Part shown: positions 54,250 through 63,392 of the stretch, piece after piece | How positions within the stretch are numbered: the first letter of the stretch is position 1 | Layout: every line of letters starts with the position of its first letter | Assembly (NCBI RefSeq): GCF_005503625.1 | Contig: NZ_SCMX01000021.1 | Location: 29,052-93,051 of the forward strand | Direction of reading: 5' to 3' | DNA from: Cupriavidus sp. 2SB | Lineage (GTDB): Bacteria > Pseudomonadota > Gammaproteobacteria > Burkholderiales > Burkholderiaceae | DNA: 64,000 bases | Program-made: the position numbers and the translations under genes | Notes under the pieces: model-generated | The model's database searches: none | Seen by the model: only the letters and a program-made list of their open reading frames with translations | Told to the model about the DNA's origin: nothing

Positions 54250-55467
54250 TTACGAGTCCGCTGGTGAATCCTTCAGGGCAGGCGTTGCACCGATCTTGCG
54301 CGTCTGCCTGCGCGAGTAATAGTTCGCCACGCCCATCGCCCCTGCCATCGACAGGAAGATCGGCAGCATGCCCAGCGCGGTGCCCACCACGCCGAACGTG
54401 AGTGGCCACACTACCTGGCTGGTATTGAGCACGGCCGAGCGCAGCCCGAGCGCTTCGCCGGCACGGCCCGATGGCGACACGGTGTGGAGGATGTTCATGA
54501 CGTTGGGCTGGGCGCTGCCGAGCGCGAGCCCCAGCACAAAAGCCAGCGCGCACATCAGCCAGAAATGCGCCACGAAGGGATAGACAAGGTAGGCCAGGCC
54601 GCCCACGAGCAAGGCCAGCCGGATGATCTTCCATTCGGAGAAGTGCCGCGACACCATCGGCATCGCCACACGAATCGCCAGCGTGGCCAGCGAAAAGGCG
54701 CCGAGCACCCAGCCGATCATCGATGGAGAAAGACCGATGCGCGTGCCTTGAATCGGAATCAGGAACGCGTGCAGATCCCACGCGGCGGAGAGCACGGCGC
54801 TGGCGACGAATACCGCGCGCAGTTCGGGATACTGGAGCAGGTCCAGCGTGGAGCGGCGCGAGCCGTCCTCGATGGCGAGGCGTCCCGCGTTGCCGCCCGT
54901 GGCGGGCAGGCGATGCCGCACGCGCTGCAACCCGATCACTCCGGCGAGCGCCACCACCACCAGCAGGCAGAAAGCTGGGCGGAAGCCCGCGTGCTCGATG
55001 GTGTAACCCATGGCAACCGGGCCGAGCGTGCCCGAGATCGACAGGCCCAGCGCATGCCAGGTGTAGTTGCGCAGCCGGGTCTCGTTGGTTGACACCTGTC
55101 CGATCAGCAACTGCATGGCCACCTGCACCAGCATGAAGCCCACGCCGATCAGCGCGCAGGCGGCGTACAGCGCGGCGATGTCCGGCCAGACCGCCGGCAG
55201 CAGCGTACCGCCCACGACCATCAGCGAACCGGCCATCATCGGCAGCCGGGGACCGATCTCGTCGATGCGCTTGCCCGCGCGGATCGCCAGGAACATCGGC
55301 AACAGCGCGTAGATCGACATCAGGATGCCCAGCGTCACCGTCGACGCCTTGAGCGAAATGGCAAAGAGGGAAACGACGACACGGCTGGCATTGAATGCCA
55401 CGTGATTGCACACCGTCAACGCGATCAGCCATGTGATCGGCGGGACGGCAGCGTGAGGCAACGTCAT
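54250..55467 (-). CDS. MFS transporter
   Basis: A 405-residue major facilitator protein with about twelve hydrophobic helices, from ITWLIALTVCNHVAFNASRVVVSLF through the last segment LPIFLSMAGAMGVANYYSRR. The cytoplasmic loop after helix 2 has RAGKRIDEIGPRLPM, a variant of motif A. Substrate cannot be assigned. The start at 55467 (MTLPHAAVPP) is the ATG nearest the first helix. Confidence 0.85.
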   Translation of the reverse strand: MTLPHAAVPPITWLIALTVCNHVAFNASRVVVSLFAISLKASTVTLGILMSIYALLPMFLAIRAGKRIDEIGPRLPMMAGSLMVVGGTLLPAVWPDIAALYAACALIGVGFMLVQVAMQLLIGQVSTNETRLRNYTWHALGLSISGTLGPVAMGYTIEHAGFRPAFCLLVVVALAGVIGLQRVRHRLPATGGNAGRLAIEDGSRRSTLDLLQYPELRAVFVASAVLSAAWDLHAFLIPIQGTRIGLSPSMIGWVLGAFSLATLAIRVAMPMVSRHFSEWKIIRLALLVGGLAYLVYPFVAHFWLMCALAFVLGLALGSAQPNVMNILHTVSPSGRAGEALGLRSAVLNTSQVVWPLTFGVVGTALGMLPIFLSMAGAMGVANYYSRRQTRKIGATPALKDSPADS

Positions 55468-55734
55468 GGGGCGCGGGGGCAGGAATAGTGGATCGCGCCG
55501 CCGGCAATGTCTCCGATCCGGGCGAGAAGACGCGCGAAGAAGAAAAAATGGATGCGGCCGAAGCCGCACCTGACAAAGCACCAAGGCCGGACTGGAACCC
55601 GGCAAAGGCGGCGATGCATGCCACTGTTGCTTAAATGCTTGATTAGTCAATGGCTGGGACGATTATGCGACCGCATCGACGCGATGCACAACATCGGTGA
55701 AGGGGGAGGTGCGGATTTGCAACAGTGGTATGTG

Positions 55735-55867
55735 GGCTCCCCTCTCCCACAAAGTGGGAGAGGGGTTGGGGGAGAGGGCCTGAGGGTCTGCTTGCCGACG
55801 AGTCGCAATTTGCACCGCTGACCCTCTCCCCCGCCCCTCTCCCGCGAGCGGGAGAGGGGAGCAAACC
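55735..55867. repeat. Composite palindromic repeat, copy 3
   Basis: Same architecture as copy 2 (CCCCTCTCCC...GGGAGAGGGG hairpins at both ends). Its core TCTGCTTGCCGACGAGTCGC (55787-55806) followed by AATTTGCAC is the reverse complement of the copy 2 core, so the element is inserted in the opposite orientation. It lies in the 417-base gap between the MFS and AsmA genes; the rest of that gap has no gene. Confidence 0.88.
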
Positions 55868-55884
55868 GGCGAGAGAGGAAGTCC

Positions 55885-58209
55885 TCAACCCCCCTGATAC
55901 AGCTGCCGATCATTCTCCGGCCGGTTCGGACTCTGTACCGACGGCGCCGGAATCCTCGGCTTGGTCGGTGCCGGGCCTGCCTCCCCACGCGCGGCGTCGG
56001 ACTTCGTCGGCGATTCCGGCACCGCTGGGCCGGCCTGCTGGCCCTTCACGTTGGGGCCTTGATACGTCTTGCCCGGTGGCGGTGCCGTAGGCCGCTTCTT
56101 GAGTTCCGCCAGGAGCTTGCCGCACTGGCTTTCGTCGCCGCCGGGCGAGATATCGAGTAGTGGGATCACCATCGCCACCGGCGCGGTCAGAGCGAGTGCC
56201 AGCGCGCCGCCGGCGCGCAGGGCCAGGATCGCGATGTTGGGGCTGACCGACGGATTCTTGAACGTGCCGCCTACGTAAAGCGGCGAGCGCAGCGAGATGA
56301 TCCGCAGCCCCTTGGAATCCGGGTGGATGGTCAGCGCGAGTTGCTCGTCCTTGAAATTGATGCCGCCATCGACGTTGATCACCGCATCCTGCGTATCGAG
56401 CACGAATGTCTGAACGCGCGCCACACCGTCCTTGACGCCGAATGCACTGACGCCGCAATTGATCTGCACGGGCTTGTCGCCGAACAGCTTGGAGATCACC
56501 ACGCTGCCCACGTTAAGACCTACCGCTTCGAGTATGAACTTGCTGACCGTGCCGTTCTCCACCAGCAGCTTGGCCTCGCCGTTCGATGTGCCCAGCAGGG
56601 CCGCCACCGAGTTACCCGTGGCCGACAGCTTGGCGCTGCCGTTCACCTCACCGACGCTCGCGCGGGTGCTCTCCACCTTCGGGAACAGTTGCTTGAGCTT
56701 CAGGTGCCGCGCGGTCATGTCGAGCATCGCGGTCATCGGCTCGCGCTTGCCGTCGAGCTTGATCGTCGAGACGAGGTTGCCGCCGGCCATGCCGAAGTTC
56801 AGGGGATCGAGCAAAAGCACGCCGTCAGTCAGCTTCAGATGCGTGGTCAGGTCCGTGATGGGCAGGTCCTCGTCGCGGACGATGCGTTTGCCTGTGAATT
56901 TCACGTCGGCATCGATCTCGTCCCAACGCTCGGTGCGGAACGGCGCCACAGGCAGCGCCTTGTTCGGCGGCTGCTTGACCGGGCTTTCCTTGGCGGCCTG
57001 GCCCGGTTTGGCATCGGCGCCAATCAGCGGCGCGAGATCGGAGAACAGCAGTTGTTTCGATACCAGTTCGCCCGACAACAACGGACGCGGCGAGCGTTGC
57101 GCGAAGGTCAGCGTGCCGCCCAGATCGCTGCTACCTACCTTGCCGGTGAAGTCACGATAGGTGTACGTCGAGGCGCCTTTCTTCAGCGTGGCCACCAGCC
57201 GGCCACGCGTGTCGTAGGGTGGCGTGGAAGGCAACACGATGCCGGTGAGCGGATACAGCGATGCCATGTTGTCGCCCGATAGCCGCAGGTTTACGTCGAG
57301 CGCGCCGAGGTGGGCCGGGTTGGTGACCGTGCCTTCGATCACCGCGCGCGTGGCACCTACGCGCACATCGGCCTGCACAGGGTAGGGCGTGTTCACATCG
57401 CGCAGGCTCAGCACCGTGCCGGCCTTGCCGGTGGCGTTGATCGTGGCCTTGTTGTAATGGCCCACTGCCTTCCAGCGGATGCCGTAGCGCTCGTTGTCCT
57501 TCGCGTCCTTGGTATCCTTGTCCTGCTTGTTGTCCGCGGCTTTGGCGTCCGATGCGGCATCGCCCTGCGAAGCCGCCACTGCCGAAGCGTCCGATGGCAT
57601 CAGCGCACCATCGCGAGCCTTGTCGTAAAGCGCCTGGTCGCCCACGGTATCGAGCGTGGCCTGCAGTTCGATCTTTTCGGCTGCATCGCTTAGCGCGAGA
57701 TTGCCGCGCTGGAGTACGACCTCGCCAATGTCGAGGTGCCATTTCGATTGGCCGGAATCGGTCTCCTTGCGGGTATCGAAGGTCCAGTTATTGCGTTTGT
57801 CGGCGAGTCGTTCGAGCCAGACGGCCGGGCTGTCCACGACGATGGTCGGCACGTTGATTTCATGGGCCAGCAGCGGCAGCGGGCGCAGAATGAAGATCAG
57901 TTCGCGGATGGTGCCCATGTTGGGTGCGCGAGCCCAGTCGGGGTTGCCCACCGTGATGTCCCGTGCGGAGAGGCGGGGCCACGGCACGAAAGTGCGCCAG
58001 CCGGTCTCGCCCTGCGCGCGTTTCCACGTGACCACGAGGTCGCCGTTGATCGCGAAGGGACGGCCGATGGATTCAGATACCTTGTCGTTGAGCCACGGTT
58101 TGAGCCGGTTCCAGTCAAAGGTCAGGATGACGATGATGAGAATGGCGATCAGCGCCAGCGGCGTGAAAGCACTCCAGAAAATGATCTTGCGTCGACGCGA
58201 GGCGGGCAT
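55885..58209 (-). CDS. AsmA family protein
   Basis: AsmA proteins are inner-membrane-anchored, periplasmic repeating beta-groove proteins thought to carry lipids toward the outer membrane. After RRRKIIFW a single helix (about 9-31) precedes DWNRLKPWLNDKVSESIGRPFAINGDLVV, the AsmA N-terminal signature. A spacer (about 210-230) is rich in Asp/Lys (DAKAADNKQDKDTKDAKDNER), and the Pro-rich tail is disordered. I start at 58209 (MPASRRRK) because GGAG lies 8 bases upstream; the ATG at 58248 would add 13 residues. 774 residues. Confidence 0.87.
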   Translation of the reverse strand: MPASRRRKIIFWSAFTPLALIAILIIVILTFDWNRLKPWLNDKVSESIGRPFAINGDLVVTWKRAQGETGWRTFVPWPRLSARDITVGNPDWARAPNMGTIRELIFILRPLPLLAHEINVPTIVVDSPAVWLERLADKRNNWTFDTRKETDSGQSKWHLDIGEVVLQRGNLALSDAAEKIELQATLDTVGDQALYDKARDGALMPSDASAVAASQGDAASDAKAADNKQDKDTKDAKDNERYGIRWKAVGHYNKATINATGKAGTVLSLRDVNTPYPVQADVRVGATRAVIEGTVTNPAHLGALDVNLRLSGDNMASLYPLTGIVLPSTPPYDTRGRLVATLKKGASTYTYRDFTGKVGSSDLGGTLTFAQRSPRPLLSGELVSKQLLFSDLAPLIGADAKPGQAAKESPVKQPPNKALPVAPFRTERWDEIDADVKFTGKRIVRDEDLPITDLTTHLKLTDGVLLLDPLNFGMAGGNLVSTIKLDGKREPMTAMLDMTARHLKLKQLFPKVESTRASVGEVNGSAKLSATGNSVAALLGTSNGEAKLLVENGTVSKFILEAVGLNVGSVVISKLFGDKPVQINCGVSAFGVKDGVARVQTFVLDTQDAVINVDGGINFKDEQLALTIHPDSKGLRIISLRSPLYVGGTFKNPSVSPNIAILALRAGGALALALTAPVAMVIPLLDISPGGDESQCGKLLAELKKRPTAPPPGKTYQGPNVKGQQAGPAVPESPTKSDAARGEAGPAPTKPRIPAPSVQSPNRPENDRQLYQGG

Positions 58210-58404
58210 GGGAAACGCTCCGTTTTGTGGCTCCGTTTGTGCAGCCATGCGGCGGATAAACCACTACATGGATATTGTAGGGAGCCGTGTCCGGCGGAGT
58301 TGTCGGCGGTCGGCTGACATTGCGGTCGCCCGAAAGCCTATTTTTGGCGCCGATGCCATGGCGGCGGCTGGCTTAGAATGCCGGCAGCACAAACATTGAT
58401 CGTC

Positions 58405-59259
58405 ATGACCGCGAACTCCACGCCTGTGGCAGCGCATCACCTGCCCGACTCCCTTACCCATGAATCCGTTGCCGATGACGACTATCACCGTCGTTTTGGC
58501 GGCGTCGCGCGCCTGTACGGCACGGCCGGGCTGATCCGGCTGGAGCAGGCCAGGGTGTGTGTCATCGGCATCGGCGGCGTGGGCAGTTGGGCCGCCGAGG
58601 CGCTGGCGCGCAACGCGGTGGGCCACATCACACTGATCGATCTCGATCACATTGCTCCGTCGAACACCAATCGCCAGATTCACGCGCTGGGCGATGCCTA
58701 TGGCCGCGCCAAGGTGGAAGCGATGGCCGAGCGCATCGTCGCGATCAATCCGCGTTGCCGGGTCACGGCCATCGATGACTTCGTGACGGAAGACAACGTG
58801 GCCGAATTGCTCTCGGGCTTCGACTACGTGATCGACGCCATCGACGCGGTCAAGGTAAAGACCGCCATCCTCGGCTGGGCGCGCGGCGCCGGTGTTCGGG
58901 TCATTACGTGTGGCGGGGCGGGTGGTCAGCTCGACCCCACGCGCGTCAGTATCGAGGATCTGTCTCGCACCATTCAGGATCCGCTGCTCGCAAAAGTGCG
59001 CGGCAACCTGCGCAAGCAGTGGAATTTTCCGCGCGATCCGAAAAAGAAATTTGGCATCCAGGCCGTCTATTCGGACGAGCCACTGAAATACCCCGAACCC
59101 GAGCAGCAGGCGTGCGAAATCGACGAGGTGCCGCCCGCGCCGCGTCAGGCGCCGCAAGGACTGGCCTGCGCGGGCTTCGGATCGTCGGTGGCGGTGACCG
59201 CCGTGTTCGGCTTCGTCGCAGCCTCGGCCGTGATCGGGACGATTGCCGCCGAGAACTAG
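58405..59259 (+). CDS. tcdA: tRNA threonylcarbamoyladenosine dehydratase
   Basis: TcdA (CsdL/YgdL) is an E1-like ATP-dependent enzyme that cyclises t6A to ct6A at position 37 of ANN-decoding tRNAs. The 284-residue protein has HRRFGGVARLYG, the nucleotide-binding GIGGVGSWAAEALAR at 55-69 and DLDHIAPSNTNRQIHAL, then FGIQAVYSDE and a C-terminal hydrophobic stretch (VAVTAVFGFVAASAVIG) typical of the family. Its stop codon overlaps the stop of the kinase gene on the other strand. Confidence 0.93.
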   Translation: MTANSTPVAAHHLPDSLTHESVADDDYHRRFGGVARLYGTAGLIRLEQARVCVIGIGGVGSWAAEALARNAVGHITLIDLDHIAPSNTNRQIHALGDAYGRAKVEAMAERIVAINPRCRVTAIDDFVTEDNVAELLSGFDYVIDAIDAVKVKTAILGWARGAGVRVITCGGAGGQLDPTRVSIEDLSRTIQDPLLAKVRGNLRKQWNFPRDPKKKFGIQAVYSDEPLKYPEPEQQACEIDEVPPAPRQAPQGLACAGFGSSVAVTAVFGFVAASAVIGTIAAEN

Positions 59260-59834
59260 GCCGCCAGTGTACGGATCAACTGGTCCACCTCGGCTTGGCC
59301 GGGTGCCTGATTGTCGAAGAAGATTAGTTCGGGATACTCGCCCGGATCTGGCGAGAAGCGGCGCTTGCGATACGCGTCCCAGTGCGTGAGCTTGTACGCA
59401 TCGTTGGGATTGCCACGCTGGATAATGCGCGCGTGAGCCTCGTCCTCGGGCAGATGCACCCAGACAATGCGCGTCCGCGTACCGTCAGGCACGCGCAGCC
59501 ATTGCGGATCGATCAACTGGTGTGCGCGGATTTCCCGCGATAGCGGTCCGATCACGATCACGCTGATGCCGAGCATCAAATTCTCCCGCGCGGTATCGAG
59601 CAGGCCCTCGTATTCGGGATCACGCAGGTTATCGAGGTAGGCCGGGCTGTCGCGGTCGTTGGGGTCGCCGGTAATGGCGCGCATTGCCGCGGCGCTGTAG
59701 TTACCGTAGAGCGTGTCCTTGTCGAGGAGACAGAACGGTTCGCCGGTGACCTGCATCAGCGGCCCGATCAGCCGATGCGAGAGCGAGGTCTTGCCGGTGC
59801 CGGCGTGTCCGCAGAAGAATATCAGTCGTGGCAT
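59256..59834 (-). CDS. P-loop kinase/AAA family ATPase
   Basis: A 192-residue P-loop protein of the small-molecule kinase/zeta-toxin-like group. Walker A is GHAGTGKTS at 9-17; LLDKDTLYGNYS could be the acceptor-binding region and VIVIGPLSREI the second strand. The physiological substrate is unknown. Its TAG stop (59258-59256) shares the palindrome CTAG with the tcdA stop. Start at 59834 (MPRLIFFCGHAG). Confidence 0.8.
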   Translation of the reverse strand: MPRLIFFCGHAGTGKTSLSHRLIGPLMQVTGEPFCLLDKDTLYGNYSAAAMRAITGDPNDRDSPAYLDNLRDPEYEGLLDTARENLMLGISVIVIGPLSREIRAHQLIDPQWLRVPDGTRTRIVWVHLPEDEAHARIIQRGNPNDAYKLTHWDAYRKRRFSPDPGEYPELIFFDNQAPGQAEVDQLIRTLAA

Positions 59835-59954
59835 ATCGGTGGCCTGCAGGAAAGCATGAAGGCCAAGCATACCGGGCTTTGCGCAAAATCAGATCGGCTC
59901 GCGGGGAAATCGGTATCCTTTCCGCCTATCTCAAAGAAAAAGCGACCAGTCGCC

Positions 59955-60455
59955 ATGTCCGCTTCCCCAGCACAAGATTCCCTCCATCCTTCCTCCAATC
60001 CCTACGAAGGGCTTTCCTCGGAAGGCTTGCCCGACGCACTGCGGCTTGGCGAGCCCGTCACTGATGCCACGCACGCCGAGTTCCTGCAGCTACTGGATGT
60101 AGCCGTCAAGGCGGACGACGCGGGCTTCCTGGCTGCGTTCGACGCCTGGATCGACCACACGCGCCATCATTTCGAGCAGGAAGAGCAATGGATGGAGGCA
60201 ATGGATTTCGGCCCGCGTTTCTGCCACGCCAACGAGCACAAGGGTGTGCTGCAGGTCTGCGAAGCGGTGCGCAACAAGATTGCCGAAGAACAGGAAGATC
60301 CCGAAGGATCGGGCAAGGGCGGCCTCGATCTGGGCCGCCGGCTGGTGGGTGAACTGTCAGCGTGGTTCGACAATCATGTGAAGTCGATGGACACGATGAT
60401 GGTCGAACATATGAAGGCGAACGGGTTTTCGTTGGTGGAGGCAGGGGCCGCTTAA
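59955..60455 (+). CDS. Hemerythrin domain protein
   Basis: A 166-residue hemerythrin that binds a diiron centre for oxygen or nitric oxide sensing, storage or repair. The full ligand set is visible: H40, H72-xxx-E76, H91-xxx-H95, H141-xxxx-D146. Fifteen to thirty N-terminal residues are polar and probably disordered. It is a stand-alone domain; downstream is a half repeat. Confidence 0.92.
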   Translation: MSASPAQDSLHPSSNPYEGLSSEGLPDALRLGEPVTDATHAEFLQLLDVAVKADDAGFLAAFDAWIDHTRHHFEQEEQWMEAMDFGPRFCHANEHKGVLQVCEAVRNKIAEEQEDPEGSGKGGLDLGRRLVGELSAWFDNHVKSMDTMMVEHMKANGFSLVEAGAA

Positions 60456-60465
60456 TCCTCGCTTT

Positions 60466-60500
60466 GGTTTTCTCCCCTCTCCCAGAGGGAGAGGGGAACA
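60466..60500. repeat. Half palindromic repeat, copy 4
   Basis: One hairpin of the composite element (GGTTTTCTCCCCTCTCCC-AGA-GGGAGAGGGG), in the gap between the convergent hemerythrin and thioredoxin-like genes; likely a shared terminator. Confidence 0.8.
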
Positions 60501-60520
60501 ACACCCGCAGACGGCGAGTG

Positions 60521-61375
60521 TTAATTCAACGCCGTCGCCAACTGCCGCCGCCATTTCGACACCACGGCGGGTGCTTCCGTCGCCATCAGGTCGAAGACAG
60601 ACAGCATCGTCTTGCGGCCGATGTCGTCTTCGAAGCTGCGGTCGCGGCGAACGATTTCCATCAGTTGTTCCAGCGCAGGTTCGTATTCGCGACGTGCGAT
60701 CAGGATCTTGGCGAGTTCCAGCCGGACGCCGAGGTTGGCCGGCTCGGATGCCACCTGGGCCTTGAGATCGGCGCCATCGGGCAGGTCGTTCAGGCCGGCC
60801 ATCGCCTCCTTCATCGCATCAAGCCGGGTTTGCAGCGCGGCGTAACCATCCTCCTGCGGCGCGCGCGGGGTGAGCTGGCCGAACTCGGCTTCGGCGGCGT
60901 CCAGTGCGTTGCCATCGAGCAGGAAACTGATGAATTCGAGTCGCGCCGCGTCGTTCTCTGCATCGGCTGCCAGCACGGCCTGCCATGCCGCAGTGGCTTC
61001 GTCACGCTGGTTTGCTGCCGTCAGCTCGCGCGCATGCTGCAGGGCCAGCACGCTTTCGTCCGGTCCCAGCGTGCCGATGAAATCGCGCAGTTGCGATTCC
61101 GGCAACACGCCAACAAACTGGTTCACCGCCTGCCCGCCCGCGAACGCGACGACGTGCGGAATGCTGCGTACGCCGAAGTGGGCCGCCAGTTGCTGGTTCT
61201 CGTCGACGTTAACCTTCACGAGCTTCCATTGGCCGGCGCCTTCGGCTTCCAGCTTTTCCAGCATCGGTCCAAGTGTGCGGCACGGACCACACCACGGTGC
61301 CCAGAAATCGACCAGCACCGGCACGGGGCTGTTGATGACTTCGGCTTCAAAATTCTGCAGGGTGACGTCGCTCAT
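60521..61375 (-). CDS. cnoX: CnoX (YbbN)-like thioredoxin-TPR co-chaperone
   Basis: A 284-residue protein with an N-terminal thioredoxin domain (active site WCGPC, C29 and C32) and C-terminal tetratricopeptide-like repeats (AAWQAVLAADAENDAARLEF...LAKILIARREYEPALEQLMEI). CnoX protects unfolded proteins from oxidation and hands them to GroEL. The E. coli protein lacks the first Cys, whereas this one has an intact CxxC and may be an active reductase. Start at 61375 (MSDVTLQNFEAEV). Confidence 0.9.
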   Translation of the reverse strand: MSDVTLQNFEAEVINSPVPVLVDFWAPWCGPCRTLGPMLEKLEAEGAGQWKLVKVNVDENQQLAAHFGVRSIPHVVAFAGGQAVNQFVGVLPESQLRDFIGTLGPDESVLALQHARELTAANQRDEATAAWQAVLAADAENDAARLEFISFLLDGNALDAAEAEFGQLTPRAPQEDGYAALQTRLDAMKEAMAGLNDLPDGADLKAQVASEPANLGVRLELAKILIARREYEPALEQLMEIVRRDRSFEDDIGRKTMLSVFDLMATEAPAVVSKWRRQLATALN

Positions 61376-61507
61376 GTTCTGCACCTCGGAAATCGGATGG
61401 GCCAAAAACATGGCCGGATCTTCCCATTGTGAGGGCGACGCCGCAGATTGCAACCGGGCACCCTTGCAGCCCCCTCCTATAGGCGGGAAAACCTCCGGTT
61501 GAAAATA

Positions 61508-61519
61508 GAACGGTCGTTC
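61508..61519. promoter_or_regulatory. Candidate TetR-type operator upstream of the acyl-CoA ligase
   Basis: GAACG-GT-CGTTC, a palindrome common to TetR-family fatty-acid regulators, lies 91 bases before the ligase start codon. TTATAT follows at once and could be part of a promoter. Confidence 0.5.
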
Positions 61520-61609
61520 AGTTATATTGTTTGACTGCTGCGCAAGGCCCGCCTTGCGCCCCATGCGAATTCGAAAAACCGGTCACCAAGACCGTCCGCA
61601 GGAGACACC

Positions 61610-63313
61610 ATGACCACCAAGCCCGCCCGTCCGCATTTCCAGTTCTGGCCCAAGCGTGCGCCGACCGAGATCGTGCTGCCGGAGACCTCGCTCTGGTACA
61701 ACCTCGAAGTCTCGGCCCATCGTTTTGCGGACAAGGCGGCGATCCGGTATTTCGGCAATGCCATCACGTTCCGCGCGCTGCAGGAGCAGGCCACAGCGCT
61801 GGCCGGCTGGCTGCAGCAGAAGGCAGGCGTGAAGAAGGGCGATCGCGTGCTGCTGTACATGCAGAACTGCCCGCAGTTCATCATCAGCTACTACGCGATC
61901 CTGCGCGCAGATGCCGTGGTGGTGCCGGTCAACCCGATGAACCGGTCCGAAGAGTTCAAGCACTACGTGACCGATGCGCAAGCCTCTGTCGCCATCTGCA
62001 CGGCGGATCTGGCCGCCGGGGTCATGCAGGCCGACGGCGAGTTGCCGGCCGCAGAGCGGCTCAAGCATCTGCTGGTGACGCAGTACGCCGATGCGCTGCC
62101 GCCTTCCCATGAATTTCCCGAGGATGCCCCGCCCGCGTGGCTGACCGCCCAGCATCCGCTGCCGGCTATGGCCACGGCGTGGACCGAGGCGCTCGGCGCC
62201 GCGTTGCAGCCCGGCCCGCATACAGCAGGCCCCGACGACATGGCCGTGATGCCCTATACCTCGGGGACCACGGGCTTCCCCAAAGGCTGCATCCACACGC
62301 ACCGCTCCGTCATGCACAACGTGGTGGGCGGATCGACATGGTCGGGTAGCGGCGCCGAATCGGTGCTTCTTTCCGTGCTCCCGCTGTTCCATGTGACGGG
62401 CATGCAGTACGGCATGAACGGCCCGATCTACTCGGGCGCCACGGTCGTGATGCTGCCGCGCTGGGATCGCGAGGTGGCCGGCCGCCTGATTTCGCGCTAC
62501 CGGGTCACGCACTGGACCAACATCCCGACCATGGTCATCGACTTCCTGGGCAGCCCGAACCTGGCATCGTTCGACCTTGGCAGCCTGCGCTACATCGGCG
62601 GCGGCGGCGCGGCCATGCCGCAGGCCGTGGCCGAGCGGCTGAAGACGCAGTTCGGCCTGAGCTACCTGGAAGGCTATGGCCTGTCGGAAACGATGGCGCC
62701 GACGCACAGCAATCCGTCAGAGCGCGCCAAGCTGCAGTGCCTGGGCATGCCGACATTCAACACCGATGCCCGCATCGTGGACCCGGTGACGCTCGAGGAA
62801 TTGCCGCCGAACGAGGTGGGCGAGATCATCGTGCGCGGCCCTCAGGTATTCAAGGGCTACTGGCGCAAGGAAGACGCCACTCGCGATGCCTTCATCGAAT
62901 TCGAAGGCCAGACCTATTTCCGCACGGGCGACCTGGGCCGGATGGACGAGGAAGGCTACTACTTCATCACCGACCGCCTCAAGCGCATGATCAATGCGTC
63001 GGGCTTCAAGGTCTGGCCGGCCGAGGTGGAGAACCTGCTGTACAAGCATCCGGCCGTGCAGGAAGCGTGCATCATCGGCACCCGCGATGCGTATCGCGGC
63101 GAGACGGTGAAGGCCGTGGTGGTGCTGCGCGCCGACGCCAAGGGCAAGACCTCGCCCGACGACATCATCGAATGGGCCAAGGAAAACATGGCCGCCTACA
63201 AGTATCCGCGCGTAGTGGAGTTTGTCGACGCACTGCCGAAGTCGGGCACAGGCAAGGTGATGTGGCGCGCGTTGCAGGAATCGGAGAATGCGAAGCAGGG
63301 GGCTGCGGCGTAG
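61610..63313 (+). CDS. AMP-binding acyl-CoA ligase (long/medium-chain fatty-acid type)
   Basis: A 567-residue ANL enzyme that would activate a carboxylic acid to its CoA ester. The P-loop YTSGTTGFPKG is at 216-226; further motifs are EGYGLSETMAPTH, YFRTGDLGRMDEEGYYFITDRLKRMINASGFKV and the catalytic lysine in LPKSGTGKVMWR near the C-terminus. GGAGACACC precedes the ATG. The chain length is not readable; long-chain fatty acid ligase annotations are common for relatives. A TetR-type palindrome upstream suggests lipid-responsive control. Confidence 0.9.
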   Translation: MTTKPARPHFQFWPKRAPTEIVLPETSLWYNLEVSAHRFADKAAIRYFGNAITFRALQEQATALAGWLQQKAGVKKGDRVLLYMQNCPQFIISYYAILRADAVVVPVNPMNRSEEFKHYVTDAQASVAICTADLAAGVMQADGELPAAERLKHLLVTQYADALPPSHEFPEDAPPAWLTAQHPLPAMATAWTEALGAALQPGPHTAGPDDMAVMPYTSGTTGFPKGCIHTHRSVMHNVVGGSTWSGSGAESVLLSVLPLFHVTGMQYGMNGPIYSGATVVMLPRWDREVAGRLISRYRVTHWTNIPTMVIDFLGSPNLASFDLGSLRYIGGGGAAMPQAVAERLKTQFGLSYLEGYGLSETMAPTHSNPSERAKLQCLGMPTFNTDARIVDPVTLEELPPNEVGEIIVRGPQVFKGYWRKEDATRDAFIEFEGQTYFRTGDLGRMDEEGYYFITDRLKRMINASGFKVWPAEVENLLYKHPAVQEACIIGTRDAYRGETVKAVVVLRADAKGKTSPDDIIEWAKENMAAYKYPRVVEFVDALPKSGTGKVMWRALQESENAKQGAAA

Positions 63314-63330
63314 GGGTTTGACCCTGCCTC

Positions 63331-63374
63331 GGGTTTTCTCCCCTCTCCCGCACGCGGGAGAGGGGAGCCAAAAC
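63331..63374. repeat. Half palindromic repeat, copy 5
   Basis: GGTTTTCTCCCCTCTCCCGC-ac-GCGGGAGAGGGGAGCCAAAAC: a single long hairpin of the composite family, between the convergent acyl-CoA ligase and ankyrin genes. Confidence 0.82.
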
Positions 63375-63392
63375 AGTCGGGAGAGCGCAGGC

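Noticed and set aside
39597..63374. CRISPR array
   Set aside because: The repeated palindromes are scattered over 24 kb without regular spacers.
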